64,000 nt of DNA. Origin: Agelas oroides (lineage: Eukaryota > Porifera > Demospongiae > Agelasida > Agelasidae). The translations under genes were made by a program, and so were the position numbers. The notes under the pieces are model-generated. The model searched no databases, was not told the origin of the DNA, and saw nothing but the letters and a program-made list of their open reading frames with translations. Of the stretch, positions 33,959-45,491 are shown piece after piece. Numbering within the stretch: position 1 is the stretch's first letter; every line of letters begins with the position of its first letter. The DNA is taken from the NCBI GenBank assembly GCA_949130485.1, contig OX422187.1, forward strand, positions 1,426,001-1,490,000. Direction: 5' to 3'.

Positions 33959-34135
33959 CACGCTCGAGCAGTATATTATTAGAAGATGGTATTCGTCACT
34001 CGGGATGTATCCGGTTTAAATTGCTCTGCCCTCGGGCGTCGCAATTTAAACCGGATACATCCCTCGTAGACGTGATATAAGTATTACTTGGTGGATGACG
34101 AATACCATCTTCTAATAATATACTGCTCGAGCGAT
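33959..34135. mobile_element. near-perfect 177-bp fold-back element
   Basis: CGCTCGAGCAGTATATTATT and the following GAAGATGGTATTCGTCA pair exactly with the right end. An inner stem GATGTATCCGGTTTAAATTG also pairs with CAATTTAAACCGGATACATC. Sits in a dynein intron. Confidence 0.85.
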
Positions 34136-34182
34136 ATGTTACCAACTTGAGCTTGGAAAATAACTTGCCAACAATTCGACTG

Positions 34183-34428
34183 AATGCTCCAGTCAAGAGC
34201 GCATAAGAACGGTGGCTAGAGTAAGAGCGTGTAACTCCATAAAATTTACCACCAGTACTAAAAATAGTAACTGCACATGCTATGTAGACATAAGCCATTG
34301 TTGCTAAGCATGTGAACGGTGTTCTATTTTTAGTATGGTCCAATAATTTTGACCGGATTACGGGCTTCTATTGGAGTTACACATTCTTACTCAAGTCGCC
34401 TGTTCTTATGCACTCTTGCTCCAGTATA
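34183..34428. mobile_element. fold-back element, about 245 bp
   Basis: The arms TGCTCCAGTCAAGAGCGCAT... and ...ATGCACTCTTGCTCCAGTA, with TAAGAGCGTGTAACTCCA opposite TGGAGTTACACATTCTTA, are imperfect inverses. Confidence 0.65.
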
Positions 34429-34529
34429 TACCCAGGCAAGCATTCATTCCACTTGCAAGTGTCCACCTCTCGAGACCTTAAAGCAAAAACACTTTTGCAT
34501 CAGGTGAAAAATAGAAAGTGAACAGCTTC

Positions 34530-34592
34530 CAGGAATCAAAAACAGGGGTCATAACTTGAGCTGCCAGTGCTACGACCACGGAACACCCGCTA
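34530..34592 (-). mobile_element. tRNA-derived SINE head
   Basis: On the minus strand: GTGGTCGTAGCACTGGCAGC, then ACCCCTGTTTTTGATTCCTG, an A-box/B-box arrangement with tRNA-like spacing. A similar but partial segment is at 34710-34730. Confidence 0.4.
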
Positions 34593-34599
34593 GCCCTCA

Positions 34600-34840
34600 C
34601 AATTCTCTATACATAGTCATGCTTTCCAATATCTACATGTATGCGTTCTTATTCGCTGCCTCCAACTATACTTGTAGACATTATTGGAGAAAAACACTCT
34701 TACCTCACCTGAAATACAGGGGTCAGAACCGCCATCCCTCACAATTCTCTATACATAGTCATGCTTTCCAATATCTACCTACCACTGTGACATGTATGTG
34801 TTCGCTGCCTCCAACTATACTTGTGGGCATTATTCTACAG
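34600..34840. repeat. direct duplication, about 140-bp period
   Basis: The block CCTCACAATTCTCTATACAT, AGTCATGCTTTCCAATATCT and GCTGCCTCCAACTATACTTG occurs at about 34592-34680 and again at 34736-34825. Confidence 0.8.
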
Positions 34841-35417
34841 CACTGGGGCTCACGCTGATAAAGTCCTGTGTCTCCCGGAGGTCCTTGGTCATCCTGGTCA
34901 CCAGCTCTTGTTGCTGGCTCTTCTCCACGGATGTGCTCTCCAGAGCAGCGGTAAGACCACACAGCCGCTCCTGTAGAACCTGGTGTGTGTGTGTGTGTAT
35001 GAAAGAGTGGGTGTTGTTACATAAAATTGCAGTATCGTTGCCATGGTGACACTCGAGTATTTTGGAGAATGGAAATAAATAGGTATAAAATTAACATACT
35101 TCCACCAATTACCATCTACACCCCTCCTCCTTCCCCTCCTCCCCCCCTCCTCTCCCTCCTACCTTGACCTTCCCCTCCTGGTGTCGCAGTTTCTCACTGT
35201 ACTCACTCAGGGAGGCCTTCATTGACGTTGCCTTGGCTTGGAGAGGACGCAGCTTCCCCTGAAGTGTCATGTGCAGCCTGGGAGGAGTGAAAGACTAACT
35301 TAAGGAATCTATAGTCCTCTTCTCCCCCCCCTTCCCCTCCCCTCCCCTCCCCTTCCTCCCACCTCTCTCTCTCCCCCACAACTCACCTGAGTACCCCCTG
35401 TACCCAGCTGTGAAGCT

Positions 35418-36062
35418 GTGCCACAGCCATGCCCCCTCCCTTATTATGAAAAACCAGGAAATGCAAAGCGTTGGATAGAATCCTCTGATGACTTGGAAGC
35501 CATGTACGCCGTATACCCACATGATAACACTATTACACTGTGGTGTGATGGTAAGGATGCTAATGCTAATACATGTGGTGCTGCAAAGTCTCAGACTAAG
35601 CGCACAAACAGTGTGGATGAAGACCCACCTGTTAGCAAGTGGGCAAAGAAGGAACAGGATATTGAGGAAGCCTTCAAGATTTTACAGGAGAACCATAGTG
35701 ATGAATACAGTACTCCACAACTTCGTCTCTGGGCTAGAATGTATGGGAATGGTTTGCATGATGATTTAGACAAACCTCCCAACGTCCCAGCCATCACTGG
35801 ACAGCCCATAAAGAAGAAGAAGGAAGCAAAGTATGAACCACTTACTGAAGCTCTCGCTGGTGCTGCAACAGCCATAACTAAAATACTAGTGACTGGTTCA
35901 AATGCATCTCCCACCCGCAATGTAGGTTCAGACCCCAAAAAGGCACTTGGAATTTCCCCTGCAAGTAAAGCTAATTTGAGTGGACAATATCTACAGCAGC
36001 TTAGCACACTGCAACAACTAAGAGAAAACTCTGTACTTTCTGAGGAAGAGTTTTCAGAGTAA
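35418..36062 (+). CDS. accessory ORF of an IS630/Tc1-like transposon, unknown function
   Basis: Open frame of up to 214 residues. The part after about residue 8 looks genuine: YYEKPGNAKRWIESSDDLEAM, TITLWCDGKDA, a nuclear-signal-like block near SQTKRT, DIEEAFKILQENHSDEYSTP, QLRLWARMYGNGLHDD, KPPNVPAI, and a C-terminal helix LQQLSTLQQLRENSVLSEEE. Proteins with an 'LRLWARM...G.H...PPNVPA' segment occur in cnidarian and sponge genomes (from memory); no catalytic motif is visible. It converges on the transposase, with 114 bp between stops. The first methionine (35418) overlaps dynein exon sequence in antisense, so the native start is probably missing or upstream of the insertion border. Confidence 0.6.
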   Translation: MPQPCPLPYYEKPGNAKRWIESSDDLEAMYAVYPHDNTITLWCDGKDANANTCGAAKSQTKRTNSVDEDPPVSKWAKKEQDIEEAFKILQENHSDEYSTPQLRLWARMYGNGLHDDLDKPPNVPAITGQPIKKKKEAKYEPLTEALAGAATAITKILVTGSNASPTRNVGSDPKKALGISPASKANLSGQYLQQLSTLQQLRENSVLSEEEFSE

Positions 36063-36176
36063 AAGTACCTCCTTTTGCGTAATCTGAGAGGACTCAATGC
36101 ATCTTAGTATGTTTACAAAACTACACAAACTATGGAATACAAATTACATCATACAGTGTATCAGCTACTATATTTA

Positions 36177-37214
36177 TCACATATATCCAGCATGTTTTAT
36201 CCATCCAATACAATCATCTGTTGTTATAGATGCAAATCCAGCTAATATAAAATCTTCCAATTCACGGTCAGGTACAGCCTGGATGGCAGCTTCATTAGCT
36301 TTCAAGTACGCCTTGATTTTTGAAAATCCCTCCTCCATTGGATTAAGATCAGGTGAGTAGGGTGGTAAAAAGTGAACTAGGGCTCCAACACTTTGAATAA
36401 TCTGTACTATGTGATCGACATGATGTATAGATGCATTATCTAGTATAACAACACTGTTTGGATTTGTTCCATTAAAGGGCATAAGGCGTGGAACTAGGCA
36501 CTTGTCTACAAAATCTTCAAATTTTTCAGCATCTACATTTTGTGATGTTATGTAGCTGTCTTGAATTCCTTCAACAGTGAGAATCCCAATCGCTGAATAC
36601 CTGACACCACGCACAAGTAGAGAGGTAGATGGTGCACGCTTTCCAACTAAACTATAGCCAAATTTACGTAATGAACTGCGTCTATCACATCCGGTTTCAT
36701 CAAGAAACACTAACATATCTGGGCTATAAACAGAGCAATCTGATACAAACTCGGATCGCAGCTCTGCACTTCGCTGTAGTGCTACTTGTTGCAGTTTTTT
36801 CCTTGAGAAGTTGTTCTTTTTCAAAAACCTGCATACAGTAGCTTCATCCACCTCAGTACCAGTGACCTGCTTCATGTCATGCACTATCTCTCGCAGATAA
36901 ATAGAAGGCCTTGTTAAGATATTTTCCAGTATCACAAATTCATCATATGCTGTCAATGCTGTAGGCCTCCCACTTTTTGGATGCTCATCTACATCTCCCG
37001 TTTGGTAGAACCTGCTTACTACTCTGCTGACTGTAGAGGCATCTACATTCAGATTTTCACCTACTTGCCTGCATGTCAGACCTAAGAGTTCCTTCTGGTA
37101 CACCATACGCCATCGCAGGTCACTGGAATACGCTGAGGTGCGGTGAGGCTCTCGGAGCTTCCAGACACCGTGGCCATTGCTAAATGTAATAATCATATTC
37201 ATACAGGAAGTCAT
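36177..37214 (-). CDS. DDE transposase, IS630/Tc1-mariner superfamily
   Basis: 345 residues, uninterrupted. The N-terminal part has helix-turn-helix segments (LGLTCRQVGENLNVDASTVS and RVVSRFYQTGDV, then GRPTAL). The catalytic core shows LVFLDETGCDRR (first Asp), NSVVILDNASIHH (second Asp) and PPYSPDLNPMEEGFSKIKAY (Glu), spaced 34 residues between second Asp and Glu by count, as in DD34E enzymes. The length is normal for the family and the frame is intact, so the enzyme could be active. It would cut and rejoin DNA at the element's ends; terminal inverted repeats were not found by eye. It lies in an intron of the dynein gene, on the same strand. Confidence 0.9.
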   Translation of the reverse strand: MTSCMNMIITFSNGHGVWKLREPHRTSAYSSDLRWRMVYQKELLGLTCRQVGENLNVDASTVSRVVSRFYQTGDVDEHPKSGRPTALTAYDEFVILENILTRPSIYLREIVHDMKQVTGTEVDEATVCRFLKKNNFSRKKLQQVALQRSAELRSEFVSDCSVYSPDMLVFLDETGCDRRSSLRKFGYSLVGKRAPSTSLLVRGVRYSAIGILTVEGIQDSYITSQNVDAEKFEDFVDKCLVPRLMPFNGTNPNSVVILDNASIHHVDHIVQIIQSVGALVHFLPPYSPDLNPMEEGFSKIKAYLKANEAAIQAVPDRELEDFILAGFASITTDDCIGWIKHAGYM

Positions 37215-37334
37215 TATTCAATTGTGAACAACTTTCCATGTTGCAAGACTTTTGCAATCTGCAGTAACTACCACCATAGAAGCTATTTGGAAATCAGAGC
37301 ATTTTATGACAGCTTATAAGAGGAAGTGACAAGC

Positions 37335-37411
37335 AGTGTTGAAAATTGAACCCAGGGTTCCAGGCTTAAGCTGCCAAGGTACAAAGCCACAACCACTAGG
37401 CAGTAAATACA
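37335..37411 (-). mobile_element. tRNA-derived SINE head
   Basis: On the minus strand: GCCTAGTGGTTGTGGCTTTG, ACCTTGGCAGCTTAAGCC, GGAACCCTGGGTTCAATTTT. These give A-box, variable and B-box-like segments with tRNA spacing. It is degenerate for a tRNA gene and has no clean acceptor stem, so a SINE is more likely. Direct repeats or a tail were not resolved. Confidence 0.5.
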
Positions 37412-37448
37412 GAGTATTGATGTGTAACTTTGTACCAAAGCTGTGCCT

Positions 37449-37494
37449 ATGTGGCCTCGCTCTCCTTTCTCTTTTCAAGGAGAGCGAGGCCAGT
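37449..37494. mobile_element. small fold-back
   Basis: TGGCCTCGCTCTCCTT pairs with AAGGAGAGCGAGGCCA around an 11-bp loop. Confidence 0.8.
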
Positions 37495-37909
37495 AGGAGA
37501 GGAAATTTGTCCATGGTATGAGGTTACATACTGCCTAGTGGTCCCTCATTGCACTTGTACATTTGTACCTGTCAAGGTTTGCCATGAGTCTCTTTGCTTC
37601 CTTCGCCCAGGAGTGGTCGGCGGAGGGACCCTTGACAATGGTGATGATAGCCACCAGCAGTGCCTCCACATCAGTGGAGGGATGTGCCAGGGCTCGCAGC
37701 TCCGTTAGAGACGCCTGATCCAGGTCCTGGACGAGTTGTTGCAAGGACTGTATCGTGTTGTCTCTTTCCTGTGTGGCTAGTTCGCACGCATGCTCATAGT
37801 CGGGGATGACCTGTGTGTGTGTGTGTGTTTGTGTGTATGTGTGTGTGCACATCATGCTATAACTAACATTTATCTTTTTCAGGGAAAACAATGTGTGTGT
37901 GTGCGTGTT

Positions 37910-39320
37910 CTAGAGCATCCATGTCATCTTGATGGCCCGACATATCCCCACGTCAGTGTAGTAGAAGTACAGGAGACCAACAAAGGTTGTGATGCTCACT
38001 CCGTACAGCAGCAACCTGGACACAAGCTTCAGCGACTGAGGAAAATAGTCTTCGATCACTGACTCAATCCCCCTGCAGAGAAACACAAGTACTGCTTGTT
38101 CCCAGTCCACCACACTGGCACACTCGTCCCCAGGCTAAGTTATGTCCTACAAGACAGTAATGTGCTGAATGGGTTAGGGGAACATGACTAGAAGACATGA
38201 ATAAAACAAGTAGTCCCATTGTACACATGCACATGCATCCTTCCTCTCCTCCCCTCCCACACTACACACCATGTATACATGCACCCCCCTCCCACACATA
38301 CAAACACACACACACCAGTGTCCATGCAATGGTACCAACACTGCCAGACTATAGTTCACCACTGTAGCTGGAGCTATGAAAGCTGTGGGCACAAGCCCCA
38401 GGAGCCCTACCGCCACCAGACGCTCATACGCCCAGTTCCTCCCCGCTCCACCTGCCATCACACTTGAGGTGGCTGAAAGAAACAGATGGATAGACAGGCA
38501 AATAGCCTCGTTCCCAAGAGCGGAGGAGGGGGAGGAGAAAGCTCTTTCTCCTCCACCTCCTCCGCACCTGGGAACGAGCCAGGCTAACAGGCAAACAGAC
38601 AGATAGATAGACAGACAACCAAACAGACAGACAGACAGATGGGCAAATAATAGATTTATAATACATATTTTATTTTTTCATATATTATATATATTTTATA
38701 TTAACAGCTGACCTTCAAAAACAGCAAGATCCCAGACATAAGAGGCTTACTACCTACACAAACAGACAACGAGTCATCTCGCAGATCAGACCCTTTCCAT
38801 TCCGATTCTGGAAGTGATCAGTGCTGTGGAATGGAAAGGGTCCGACTTGCAAGACTAGATGAGTACTATGTGTACATGAAATTTGTGCAACTCCCAGGTT
38901 TCTAGTGACTTACCATAACCACGGTTCGGGTGTCTTCTTATTGGTTCTAGTCCATAGCGTGGAGACACATACATCACTCCTACACAGAAGAAGTTTAACG
39001 TTATTCAAAGTCCACACTTCCACCCAAGTCCTTTCTGTAGCTCTTTACATGGGCTGGTTCATAGACTAGCTGTATACATAGGATAGGTCCTATAAATGAA
39101 TCTACACATTCAGACCAATGAGATTTCAGACAATGTCCTCCCGGATCAGACACTAACTAGAACATTCCTGAATGGGTAGCTACACTACTGCACATATCCA
39201 GCCTCTCTCCTCTTCCCCCTCCCTCCATGTTCTCTCACCCAGTGCTACCATGGGGGAGCGGAGGGCGCCATTGAAACAGCTGCGACTGGCCAAACGAGAT
39301 AGGTGCAGGACAGCAGTCAT
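37910..39320 (-). CDS. SDHD: SDHD, succinate dehydrogenase cytochrome b small subunit
   Basis: Four exons, all with AG/GT borders and joining phase: 39239-39320, 38914-38979, 38316-38472, 37910-38072; 155 codons plus stop (vertebrate SDHD about 159). The N terminus, MTAVLHLSRLASRSCF, is a typical mitochondrial presequence. Membrane helix 1 is RLVAVGLLGLVPTAFIAPAT, helix 2 lies around NYSLAVLVPLHGHW, helix 3 is LLLYGVSITTFVGLLYFYY, and the end is DVGICRAIKMTWML. H99 of HGHW and Y111 of IEDY are 12 residues apart, matching the heme b-ligand histidine and quinone-site tyrosine of the family. The protein anchors complex II in the inner membrane and carries electrons to ubiquinone. No defects seen. 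The 3' end lies about 100 bp from a dynein exon on the same strand. Confidence 0.92.
38497..38588. mobile_element. TAGCCTCGTTCCC-type fold-back in SDHD intron 2
   Basis: TAGCCTCGTTCCCAAGAGCG and GCACCTGGGAACGAGCCAGG are outer arms; GGAGGAGGGGGAGGAGAAAG pairs with CTTTCTCCTCCACCTCCTCC inside. A (GACA)n/(GATA)n run follows at 38590-38640. Confidence 0.8.
38782..38852. repeat. inverted repeat in SDHD intron
   Basis: AGACCCTTTCCATTCC pairs with GGAATGGAAAGGGTCCG; the loop is about 25 bp. Confidence 0.75.
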
Positions 39321-39720
39321 CTTCGAAGTTCACCTTTGACCTTTGACCTTTTGGAAAGATGGCTATTGTCCACCGGTTGGTCAGAACTGGGTACATTTAA
39401 TCCTTCTCCCCCTCTCCCTTTCTCTCTTTGGTCGCTGTCTTCGTGAGTCTTGGAGGGTGGAGGGCAGGAGGGAAAAGTGGAGGTTGCAGAATGGTACATA
39501 TGTCCTCTTGCTTCTGTGCAGGTCACTGTTGCTAGGGTTCGCAACTTGGAATACGAAAGCACTGCAATGAACGATTTCATGCGCTCGGTGAAACACTGTA
39601 CTCAAGTCCTAATCGTGGGTGCACATTGCGTTGACTGGAGCTGTACGTTTGCCGACAGTGACGTAATGAAAATTTTTCGTTTCCGGTCAAATTACTTTTC
39701 AAGGCTCACATCATAGATAA
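39321..39720. promoter_or_regulatory. SDHD upstream region
   Basis: The 400 bp before the SDHD start contain a CRE-like TGACGTAA (39659-39666) and AGGTCAAAGGTCAAAGGT (39331-39348), a direct repeat of nuclear-receptor half-site type (DR1 AGGTCA). Open frames exist on both strands; the minus-strand segment near 39500-39605 (FHRAHEIVHCSAFVFQV) could be the missing MED18 exon, but support is weak. Confidence 0.35.
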
Positions 39721-39769
39721 TCGAGTCATAACCCAAAGAGCAAGCCTAAACACAGCAGGTGTTGGTTGC

Positions 39770-39990
39770 CTACATTTCTCTCACCCTCATACCCAGGCCT
39801 CCACCCTCACACCCTCATATCTAGGCCTCCACTCCCCCCACCCTCACACACAGGCCTCCAACCACACACAGGCCTCCCCCCCTCCCCCCCTCCCCCCCAC
39901 CCTCACACACAGGCCTCCCCATCCCCCCACCCATCCTCACACACAGGCCACCACCACCCCCCCTCCTCACACACAGTCCACTCTACACAA
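39770..39990. repeat. degenerate minisatellite, CCTCACACACAGGCCTCC
   Basis: Imperfect units rich in CCCCCC and CACACAGGCC. Located where the last MED18 intron should be. Confidence 0.8.
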
Positions 39991-40008
39991 CCAATCTCCC
40001 TAGCTCAC

Positions 40009-41299
<1,291 letters not shown>

Positions 41300-41307
41300 T
41301 TTTGGTA

Positions 41308-41315
41308 TGACGTCA
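41308..41315. promoter_or_regulatory. CRE palindrome at MED18 start
   Basis: TGACGTCA eight bases upstream of the MED18 ATG. Position and sequence are consistent with a CREB/ATF site in the promoter or 5' leader. Confidence 0.4.
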
Positions 41316-41510
41316 CCTTTTGGTGGATCGCGCATGCGTGTCATCGTACGTGCAGTAGTGTCGAATAGGCGGGGCTGCACAATAACATGCAATAGCAAGC
41401 GTGAGCAATTGACAGAAAGCTGGGTACGGTGCTGCAATTGACACTGAGATGACTGGGAGATGGGGAACGCAAAATTATGCTAATTGTATGCAGCAAATAG
41501 TGAAAGTGTA

Positions 41511-43898
41511 CTAGATGAATGCAGGGCATTGTGGGGCGAGCCTGAGCAAGCAGCATGCCAAGGACTAAAATTGTGCATACGCAGTTCGTATACACGCGTG
41601 CCCTTTCGCACTTCTTGTCGAGGTGTCGAAGTTGGCGTGGCGTTTAGTAAGAAGTGAAGTCGCTGTTTGTCTACTGTGCCTCATCCGAGTGTATAAATGA
41701 CAAAGGCAGTGTTGTACATTATTCACACAGGAATGACCTCGTAATTGAAAGTCTTCAATTCCGTTGGCCAACCCACATCTAGTTTTCTGCTTAGGGATGA
41801 GAAACAATGAACTGATTTGGAAGAGGCTAACATGCAATTTTTTGTGTACACAATCACCGTTATGGTTTTATCAATTTTTGTTGTAAACAACATGACATTA
41901 GTGTGATATAAAAGTGATGACATAATATTTCCTGTTTACATGAGAGCTTACATTGGAGTTTCTATTGACCAAATGAGCTTCAAATGGTGTATGGTGGTAG
42001 TTTTTATACACATTGCCAGTGAGTTAGTGGATGTTGGTTGGTTCAGTTTTTCCATTAGGGCTGTGTCATTGCTATCTCAACACCATTGTTGGTAGCCACA
42101 AAAGTTTTCCATATTTTCTATGACATCATATGGTTTGAAGTTGCAAGGCCTATTAAAGATCACATGAATCATTCCATTTTCTCTGAGAGTTTCAACTCAA
42201 GGTTGCTGAACGTCGTGCTGGCTAGAAGAGTCTACATTTTGCATCATGATTGTGTCTGGCAGATTGTGTAGTGGAGACAACTGTGGCAAATGCTTCTCAT
42301 TCTTGCTTACCTGGGTAGCCTCGTTCCTAGGCTCTCCCCGCTAAGAAGGGCCCTCCCCCCTCTTAGCGGGGAGAGCCTGGGAACGAGGCTACACCTGGGT
42401 ACAGTTCACTGAAATCACACAGCTATTGCTTGAATTCTTTGTTGTTAAAGATCACCTGACGGATGGCGTCCTTTTCCTCCTTGACGTCGTCTTCTCTAGC
42501 GATCACGGAAGCCATGTACGCTAATGCGATATTGGAAGCCCTACATCTTCGTGCGACCAAGCGCGGCGCGCGGGTGATTCTCTTGCGGTTACGGAAGCCA
42601 TGTATGCGAATGCGATATTGGAAGCCCTACATACTTCGTGCGACCAAGCGCGGCGCGCGGGTGACGGTCGTACGATAATGATAATTGGGGCGAGCCTGAG
42701 CGAGCCCCACATAGACGGTACAACTGGGAGATTTCATATATGTATTATCATTATTATCATTATTATCATTATTATCATTATCGTACGACCGTCACCCGCG
42801 CGCCGCGCTTGGTCGCACGAAGTATGTAGGGCTTCGCATTCGCATACATGGCTTCCGTGACCGCAAGAGAATCACCCGCGCGCCGCGCTTGGTCGCATGA
42901 AGTATGTAGGGCTTCCAATAGCGCATTAGCATACATGGCTTCCGTGACCGCAAGAGAAGAAGCCGACGTCAAGGAGGAAAAGGACACCATCCGTCAGGTG
43001 ATCTTTAATTCCCAGGCTCTCCCCACTAAGAGGGGGGAGGGCCCTTCTTAGCGGGGAGAGCCTGGGAACGAGGCTACCCAGGTAAGCAAGAATGGGAAGC
43101 ATTTGCCACAATTCTCTCCACTACACAATCTGCCAGAGACAATGATGATGCAAATATAGACTTTTCTAGCCAGCACGACGTTCAGCAACCTGGAGTAGAA
43201 ACTCTCAGAGAAAATGTCATAGAAAAAATGGAAAACTTTTGTGGCTACCAACAATGGTGTTGAGATAGCAATGACACAGCCCTAATGGAAAAACTGAACC
43301 AACCAACATCCACTAACTCACTGGCAATGTGTAAAAAACTACCATTTGAAGCTCATTTGGTTGATAGAAACTCCAATGTAAGCTCTCATGCAAACAGGAA
43401 ATATTATGTCACCACTTTTATATCGTTATTAGTGTAATGTCATGTTGTTTACAACAAAAATTGATAAACCATAACGGTGATTGTGTACACAAAAAATTGC
43501 ATGTTAGCCTCTTCCAAACCAATTCATTGTTTCTCACCCCTAAGCAGAAAACTAGATGTGGGTTGGCCAAGAATTGAAGACTTTCAATTACGAGGTCATT
43601 CCTGTGTGAATAATGTACAACGCTGCCTTTGTCATTTCTACACTTGGATGAGGCACAGTAAGCAAACAGCAACTTTACTTCTTACTAAACGCCACGCCAA
43701 CTTCGACACAAGTGCGAAGGGGTACGCGCGCGTGTGTACGAACTGCGCATGCGCAATTGTAGTCCTTGGCATACTGCTTGCTCAGGCTCGCCCCACAATG
43801 CCCTGCATTCCTCTAGTAATAATAATAATAATGATGATAATACATATATGATTTCGTCCAGCTGTACCGTCTATGTGGGGCTCGCTCAGGCTCGCCCC
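41511..43898 (-). mobile_element. Helentron-like copy, split by an inverted copy
   Basis: Hairpin end with CTAG at 41511; body to 42686; resumes at 43817 in the (TAA)n tract and ends in GGCTCGCCCC at 43898. It is the closest relative of the copies at 16031 and 53015 (they share the CATATGGTTTGAAGTTGCAAG segment). It begins about 210 bp upstream of the MED18 start codon. Confidence 0.8.
42687..43816 (+). mobile_element. Helentron-like copy nested in the 5' microsatellite of the previous copy
   Basis: Starts GGGGCGAGCCTGAGC at 42687, preceded by AATAATT, and ends CTAG at 43813-43816, followed by TAATAATAA. It lacks the CTGGGTACAGTTCACTGAAA segment between fold-back and body, as do 48044 and 54267. 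Confidence 0.8.
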
Positions 43899-43900
43899 AA

Positions 43901-45095
43901 CTAGATGAATGCAGGGCATTGTGGGGCGAGCCTGAGCAAGCAGTATGCCAAGGACTACAATTGCGCATGCGCAGTTCGTACACACGCGCGCGTACCCTTT
44001 CGCACTTGTCGAGGTGTCGAAGTTGGCGTGGTGTTTAGTAAGAAGTAAAGTTGCTGTTTGCTTACTGTGCCTCATCCAAGTGTAGAAATGACAAAGGCAG
44101 CGTTGTACATTATTCACACAGGAATGACCTCGTAATTGAAAGTCTTCAATTCTTGGCCAACCCACATCTAGTTTTCTGCCTAGGGGTGAGAAACAATGAA
44201 TTGGTTTGGAAGAGGCTAACATGCAATTCTTTGTGTACACAATCACCGTTATGGTTTATCAATTTTTGTTGTAAACAACATGACATTACACTAATAATGA
44301 TATAAAAGTGATGACATAATATTTCCTGTTTGCATGAGAGCTTACATTGGAGTTTCTATCGACCAAATGAGCTTCAAATGGTAGTTTTTTACACATTGCC
44401 AGTGAGTTAGTGGATGTTGGTTGGTTCAGTTTTTCCATTAGGGCTGTGTCATTGCTATCTCAACACCATTGTTGGTAGCCACAAAAGTTTTCCGTTTTTT
44501 CTATGACGTTTTCTCTGAGAGTTTCTACTCCAGGTTGCTGAACGTCGTGCTGGCTAGAAGAGTCTATATTTTGCATCATCATTGTCTCTGGCAGATTGTG
44601 TAGTGGAGACAATTGTGGCAAATGCTTCGCATTCTTGCTTACCTGGGTAGCCTCGTTCCCAGGCTCTCCCCACTAAGAAGGGCCCTCCCCCCTCTTAGTT
44701 GGGAGAGCCTGGGAACGAGGCTACACCTGGGTACAGTTCACTGAAATCACACAGCTATTGCTTGAATTCTTTGTTGTTAAAGATCACCTGACGGATGGTG
44801 TCCTTTTCCTCCTTGACGTCGGCTTCTTCTCTTGCGGTCACGGAAGCCATGTACGCTAATGCGCTATTGGAAGCCCTACATACTTCATGCGACCAAGCGC
44901 GGCGTGCGGGTGATTCTCTTGCGGTCACGGAAGCCATGTATGCGAATGCGAAGCCCTACATACTTCGTGCGACCAAGCGCGGCGCGCGGGTGACGGTCGT
45001 ACGATAATGATAATAATAATAATAATAATAATGATAATACATATATGAAATCTCCCAGCTGTACCGTCTATGTGGGGCTCGCTCAGGCTCGCCCC
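43901..45095 (-). mobile_element. full Helentron-like copy (1195 bp)
   Basis: CTAG at 43901 directly follows the CCCCAA of the previous copy, a head-to-tail junction. It contains the hairpin, inverted subterminal repeats, internal fold-back (44648-44727) and TAATAA tract (45003-45037). Duplicated at 50243. Confidence 0.85.
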
Positions 45096-45097
45096 AA

Positions 45098-45491
45098 CTA
45101 GACGAATGCAGGGCATTGTGGGGCGAGCCTGAGCAAGCAGTATGCCAAGGACTACAATTGCGCATGCGCAGTTCGTACACACGCGCGCGTACCCCTTCGC
45201 ACTTGTCGAGGTGTCGAAGTTGGCGTGGCGTTTAGTAAGAAGTAAAGTTGCTGTTTGCTTACTGTGCCTCATCCAAGTGTAGAAATGACAAAGGCAGCGT
45301 TGTACATTATTCACACAGGAATGACCTCGTAATTGAAAGTCTTCAATTCTTGGCCAACCCACATCTAGTTTTCTGCTTAGGGGTGAGAAACAATGAATTG
45401 GCTTGGAAGAGGCTAACAAGCAATTTTTTGTGTACACAATCACCGTTTTGGTTTATCAATTTTTGTTGTAAACAACATGACATTACACTAA
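45098..45491 (-). mobile_element. 5'-truncated Helentron-like copy
   Basis: Hairpin end and about 390 bp of body, cut at GACATTACACTAA by the CTAG of the next copy. Confidence 0.8.

Larger units (their letters stand above)
31634..37810 (-). pseudogene. dynein heavy chain, stalk to AAA5, interrupted gene
   Basis: Minus-strand exons: 37569-37810 (stalk coil 1 and start of the microtubule-binding domain: ERDNTIQSLQQLVQDLDQ, ALAHPSTDVEALLVAIITIV); about 35387-35430 (AVAQLHSWVQGVL); 35163-35277; 34854-34979 (stalk coil 2: LQERLCGLTAALESTS); 32400-32539 (VEQALLAGQPVLMVN, PLIELAHTWDVGTGRQLRY); 31634-31993 (HVAPSFHLCLTTTDPP, TKLERELFECVG). The latter two match AAA5 of dynein heavy chains, the ATP-driven microtubule motors. 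In exon 32400-32539 a TAG at 32463-32465 replaces the usual acidic residue in 'DP-L-PLI'. The phase does not join between 37569 and 35387, where the rest of the microtubule-binding domain should be and a transposon now sits, nor between 34854 and 32539. No AAA1-4 exons lie between 37810 and SDHD. Divergent, perhaps DNHD1-like. Confidence 0.7.

Noticed and set aside
37335..37411. tRNA gene
   Set aside because: A- and B-box-like segments are present, but no seven-base acceptor stem or clear anticodon arm, so a SINE head is more likely.
39450..39716. Plus-strand 88-codon frame near SDHD
   Set aside because: Open on both strands, with no recognisable domain; kept only as upstream region.
43782..44246. 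Open frames of 84-230 codons repeated in each element copy at 41.5-64 kb
   Set aside because: They recur because the DNA recurs, overlap on both strands, run through (ATT)n tracts and show no domain.
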